Assembly (NCBI RefSeq): GCF_020622355.1
Contig: NZ_WHVL01000002.1
Span: forward strand, 434,001 to 498,000
DNA: 64,000 nt
Direction: 5' to 3'
From: Vreelandella malpeensis
GTDB taxonomy: Bacteria; Pseudomonadota; Gammaproteobacteria; Pseudomonadales; Halomonadaceae
The position numbers were made by a program, and so were the translations under genes. Shown piece after piece: positions 61,272 to 64,000 of the stretch (position 1 is the stretch's first letter; the number at the start of each line of letters is the position of its first letter). Under the pieces are notes generated by a model that was given only the letters and a program-made list of their open reading frames with translations, had not been told where the DNA came from and made no database searches.

Positions 61272-62081
61272 TTATCGATGTGCCTGGCGAGACTGGAACC
61301 GGTGCCAGGCGGCCAGAATGGCGGCGCGGGTTTCGCCGGGGTGTTCCATGGGGAACATGTGCCCGCCGGGAACACGGGTAAGCGCCAGGCCTCGGCGCTC
61401 AAGACGGCGAATGCGCGCAGCGGTGAGCAGATCCGAGCGCTCGCCGGCGACGATCTCCACCGGCACCCGCAGCCGCTTGAGGCGCGACGTGAGGTGATCC
61501 GGCAGGTTGCGAAAGATCGCCACCTCGACCTCCGGCTCGAAGACCAGCTCCGCCTGGCCATCGTCGAGCAGCCGGGTGCCCGTTTCAACATAGTCGTTGA
61601 GCGCCTCCGGCGTAAAGCCGCGAAAAAGCCCCCGGCGGCCGAGCGAGGTGGCCATCGCCTCGCGGCTCGGCCACACGCTGCGCCGCCCCCGGGTCTTGCC
61701 CGCCGGCGTGATGCGATCGACGAAGCCGAAACGCTTGGCGGCCTTCATGGCCCAGGCGTCCATGCCCAGCATCAAAGGCGGGTCGAGTATCACCAGGCCC
61801 AGAAAGCGCTCCGGCTCGCGCAGCGCGGCCATCATCATCAGTGTGCCGCCGAGCGAGTGCCCCACGCCCAGTACCGGCCCAGCCTTGGGCAGATGGTGAT
61901 GAAGCAGCTCATCCACCAGATTGGCCCAGTTGCGATTGACCGGGTACTGCGGGTGATGGCCCACCCGTTCGATGGGCTGCACATCGAAATGCTCGGCCAG
62001 CGGCGCAAGCAGGCTGCGGTAGCTCGAACCGGGAAAGCCGTTGGCGTGAGCGAAGACGAGCGGAGGGCGCGAAGAGGTCAT
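61272..62081 (-). CDS. Alpha/beta hydrolase
   Basis: 269 residues with the start used here. Oxyanion motif FAHANGFPGSSY, nucleophile Ser76 in GVGHSLGGT, acid region VAGERSDLL and catalytic His in PGGHMFPMEHP give a complete triad. The HANGFPG pattern is shared with a group of uncharacterised gammaproteobacterial hydrolases. Substrate unknown. An ATG at 62132 in the same frame would add 17 residues; neither start has a clear ribosome-binding site, and I prefer 62081 for fit to the fold. Pairs with the YkoF-like gene. Confidence 0.85.
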   Translation of the reverse strand: MTSSRPPLVFAHANGFPGSSYRSLLAPLAEHFDVQPIERVGHHPQYPVNRNWANLVDELLHHHLPKAGPVLGVGHSLGGTLMMMAALREPERFLGLVILDPPLMLGMDAWAMKAAKRFGFVDRITPAGKTRGRRSVWPSREAMATSLGRRGLFRGFTPEALNDYVETGTRLLDDGQAELVFEPEVEVAIFRNLPDHLTSRLKRLRVPVEIVAGERSDLLTAARIRRLERRGLALTRVPGGHMFPMEHPGETRAAILAAWHRFQSRQAHR

Positions 62082-62186
62082 GGGCGGGCTCGGTATGTCA
62101 TGGGTCGTTGTTATAAGGCCGCTATCGATCATACAACTGTTTTAATCGCTGCCGGAAGCCGCGTCAATGACCACGTCGGCGGAACA

Positions 62187-63233
62187 TCAAAATAACGCGA
62201 GCTGGGTTTGCGGCGCACCGTCGGCCAGGCGATAGCCCACGCCCAGAAGCCGCACAGGACGGGCGCCCCTTGCCCAACCCACGTTCAAGAGTGATTCGAA
62301 CTGGGCCATGTTGGGCGCGGGGTCGGCGTGCTCCACCGTGGTCTGGGTAAAGTCGTTGAACTTGACCTTGACCATCAGCCCCTTCACCGCCGGCGGCGGG
62401 TCGAGCCGGGCGTAGCGCCGCTCCAGATCCTCGAGCAGCGCGGGCAGCTCCTGGCGGCACGCCTCCAGCGTCGGTAGATCCCGCGAGTAGGTCTGTTCGG
62501 TGCTGATCGACTTGCGCTCGCGGTGGGTCTTCACCGGGCGCTCGTCGTGCCCCCGGCTCAGCTCGAAAAGACGCTTGCCGAAGCGGCCAAAGTGCTCGAC
62601 CAGCTCGGTCAGGGGCCGCGCGCGCAGATCCGCGCAGGTGTGGATATCGAGGCTCGCCATCTTCTCGGCGGTGCGCGGGCCCACGCCGTGAATCTTCTTC
62701 ACTGGAAGCGCAGCGACGAAGCTTTCGACCTCACTCGGTGCGATCACGCAGAGCCCGTCGGGCTTGTTCCAGTCGCTGGCGATCTTGGCCAGGAACTTGT
62801 TCGGCGCCACTCCGGCGGAGACAGTGATACCCACTTCGCGGTGCACCTTGTCGCGAATCGCCTGGGCCATCAGCGTGGCGCTGCCCTTGAACTGCGTGAC
62901 CCCGGAGACGTCCAGAAAGGCTTCGTCCAGGGAAAGCGGCTCGATCAGCTCGGTCAACTCGCGATAGATGGCGAAGACCTGGCGGGCGACCTCCTTGTAC
63001 TTGGCCATGTCGCCGCGCACGACCGTGAGGTGCGGGCAGCGCTTGAGCGCCTGGCCCATGGGCATGGCGGAATGAATACCGTACGCCCGGGCCGGGTAGT
63101 TGCAGGTGGCGACCACCCCGCGCTGCTCGACGCTCCCGCCGATGGCGATGGGAATGTCCTTGAGCGCCGGGTTGTCGCGCATCTCGACCGCCGCGTAGAA
63201 GCAGTCGCAATCGCAGTGAATGATCTTGCGCAC
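62187..63233 (-). CDS. dinB: DNA polymerase IV
   Basis: 348 residues, Y-family translesion polymerase. Palm acidic residues Asp8 in IIHCDCDCFYAAVE and Asp103-Glu104 in LSLDEAFLDVS; Tyr13 is the likely steric gate. Thumb helix-hairpin-helix VKKIHGVGPRTAEKM, little finger, and a C-terminal beta-clamp motif QLALF. A LexA box lies 40 bases upstream of the start. Independent transcription unit between selO and the hydrolase. Confidence 0.97.
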   Translation of the reverse strand: MRKIIHCDCDCFYAAVEMRDNPALKDIPIAIGGSVEQRGVVATCNYPARAYGIHSAMPMGQALKRCPHLTVVRGDMAKYKEVARQVFAIYRELTELIEPLSLDEAFLDVSGVTQFKGSATLMAQAIRDKVHREVGITVSAGVAPNKFLAKIASDWNKPDGLCVIAPSEVESFVAALPVKKIHGVGPRTAEKMASLDIHTCADLRARPLTELVEHFGRFGKRLFELSRGHDERPVKTHRERKSISTEQTYSRDLPTLEACRQELPALLEDLERRYARLDPPPAVKGLMVKVKFNDFTQTTVEHADPAPNMAQFESLLNVGWARGARPVRLLGVGYRLADGAPQTQLALF

Positions 63234-63272
63234 GGGCGCCTGGTCCTGGGGTCAGAAAACAGAAGCGATAGA

Positions 63273-63288
63273 CTGTAAAAAATCACAG
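63273..63288. promoter_or_regulatory. LexA (SOS) box of dinB
   Basis: CTGTAAAAAATCACAG, an exact CTG-N10-CAG with AT-rich core, 40 bases upstream of the dinB start. It lies in the 76-base gap after selO. Confidence 0.85.
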
Positions 63289-63309
63289 TTTATCACACCC
63301 GGGTTCCCA

Positions 63310-64000
63310 TCAGGTGCCGCAGAAAGTGCGCAGCACCTGCTCGCTCTGGGTGGCGGGGGCGGCCAGCCAGCGCGCCTCCTCGGTATCGTCGAAGGGTGCG
63401 CTGATCACCGCCAGAAGCGCATGGAACGGCGCGAAGTCACCCTCGTAGGCGGCGTCGATCACCTCTTTCACCCGGTGGTTGCGCGGAATTGCCACCGGGT
63501 TGGCCCGGCGCATGGTGGCCACGCGGTCGGCGTCCTGCAAAAGCGCGGCCTCGCGCCACTGCTCGAGCCACTCGCCGAGGGCAGCCGGCGTCTCGGTCAG
63601 CGCCAGCAGCGCCTCGCGGTGGCGCTCGTCGAAGGTGCCTGCGTACAGCGTCAGCGCATCGAAGGTGGCGGTCATATCCATGCGCCCCTGGTGCATCAGC
63701 GCCTCGAGCGCCTCCATCAGCGTATCCGCCTGCTCGCCGGCGGCCTCCTCGAGCCCGAGCTTTTCCCGGCGCAGCGCCTGGCGGGTCTGCTCGAAGTGGC
63801 TTTCGAAACCGCGAATCACCTCGACGGCGAGCTCCACGCCCTCTTCACCCTGCACGTTCATCAGCGGCAACAGTGTCTCGGCGAAGCGAGCCAGGTTCCA
63901 CTGGGCAACCGCCGGCTGATTGCCGAAGGCGTAGCGCCCGCCCTCGTCGATGGAGCTGAACACCTTGCGCGGGTCGAACTGCTCCATGAAGGCGCAGGGG
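63310..64000 (-). CDS. selO: Protein adenylyltransferase SelO (YdiU), C-terminal part (5' end outside the window)
   Basis: The frame is open to the window edge and its last visible residues upstream are PCAFMEQFDPRKVFSS, followed by SIDEGGRYAFGNQPAVAQWN. This is the SelO motif after the pseudokinase core. The rest is helical and ends PATQSEQVLRTFCGT; the CG-T ending near a C-terminal Cys is typical (Sec in eukaryotes). SelO AMPylates redox-related proteins. About 230 residues are visible of an expected 480-500. The apparent internal Met is not the true start. Confidence 0.92.
   Translation of the reverse strand, partial: PCAFMEQFDPRKVFSSIDEGGRYAFGNQPAVAQWNLARFAETLLPLMNVQGEEGVELAVEVIRGFESHFEQTRQALRREKLGLEEAAGEQADTLMEALEALMHQGRMDMTATFDALTLYAGTFDERHREALLALTETPAALGEWLEQWREAALLQDADRVATMRRANPVAIPRNHRVKEVIDAAYEGDFAPFHALLAVISAPFDDTEEARWLAAPATQSEQVLRTFCGT

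Overview
The window is GC-rich chromosomal DNA from a gammaproteobacterium, most likely a member of the Halomonadaceae (Halomonas in the broad sense). I infer this from gene order and protein resemblance; no database search was run. It is almost entirely core genome. I see no insertion sequence, prophage, CRISPR array, rRNA gene or replication origin. Two genes run off the edges: zipA at the left and selO at the right.

Layout. 1-6234: the cell-division gene zipA and the chromosome-organisation gene smc, which are usually neighbours, are separated by a divergent pair, a LysR regulator and a D-tartrate dehydratase (tarD). 6311-12978: a complete cytochrome c maturation operon ccmABCDEFGHI on the minus strand. 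13118-14263: a small LexA/UmuD-fold gene that has lost its protease residues and sits behind one good and one weaker LexA-box candidate, then yigZ. 14308-17800: a sodium-pumping oxaloacetate decarboxylase operon (oadGAB). 17927-21215: dusC, two identical tRNA-Arg(ACG), tRNA-Ser(GCT), csrA and lysC. 21348-28964: alaS, recX-recA, pncC and mutS. 29119-35351: fdxA, the cystine carrier tcyP, a candidate Csr/Rsm-type regulatory RNA, then pyrG-kdsA-eno. 35502-41393: glutamate synthase gltBD. 41838-48456: pilMNOPQ-aroK-aroB, divergent from ponA (48650-51178). 51295-60940: an accessory metabolic block with a TRAP-TAXI transporter, a GntR regulator, glutaryl-CoA dehydrogenase, a class III CoA-transferase, an EAL-domain protein and a GABA/5-aminovalerate aminotransferase. 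61009-64000: a YkoF-like protein, an alpha/beta hydrolase, SOS-controlled dinB and the C-terminal part of selO.

Regulatory logic visible in the DNA. LexA-type boxes (CTG-N10-CAG) lie before recA, dinB and the LexA-like pseudoprotease gene, so three loci here look SOS-controlled. The eno-tcyP intergenic region holds two GacA/UvrY-type boxes (TGTAAG-N6-CTTA) followed by about 190 nt rich in GGA motifs, several in small hairpin loops, ending in an intrinsic terminator. This is the architecture of the RNAs that sequester CsrA, and csrA itself lies about 11 kb away. The neighbourhood (recA, pncC, mutS, fdxA, eno, kdsA, pyrG) resembles the Pseudomonas region that carries rsmZ beside fdxA.

The accessory block reads as a glutarate / 5-aminovalerate catabolic island. 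A GntR-FCD regulator lies between a TAXI uptake system on one side and GcdH plus a GcdG-like CoA-transferase on the other, with a GabT/DavT-type aminotransferase downstream. The transported substrate is inferred only from this context.
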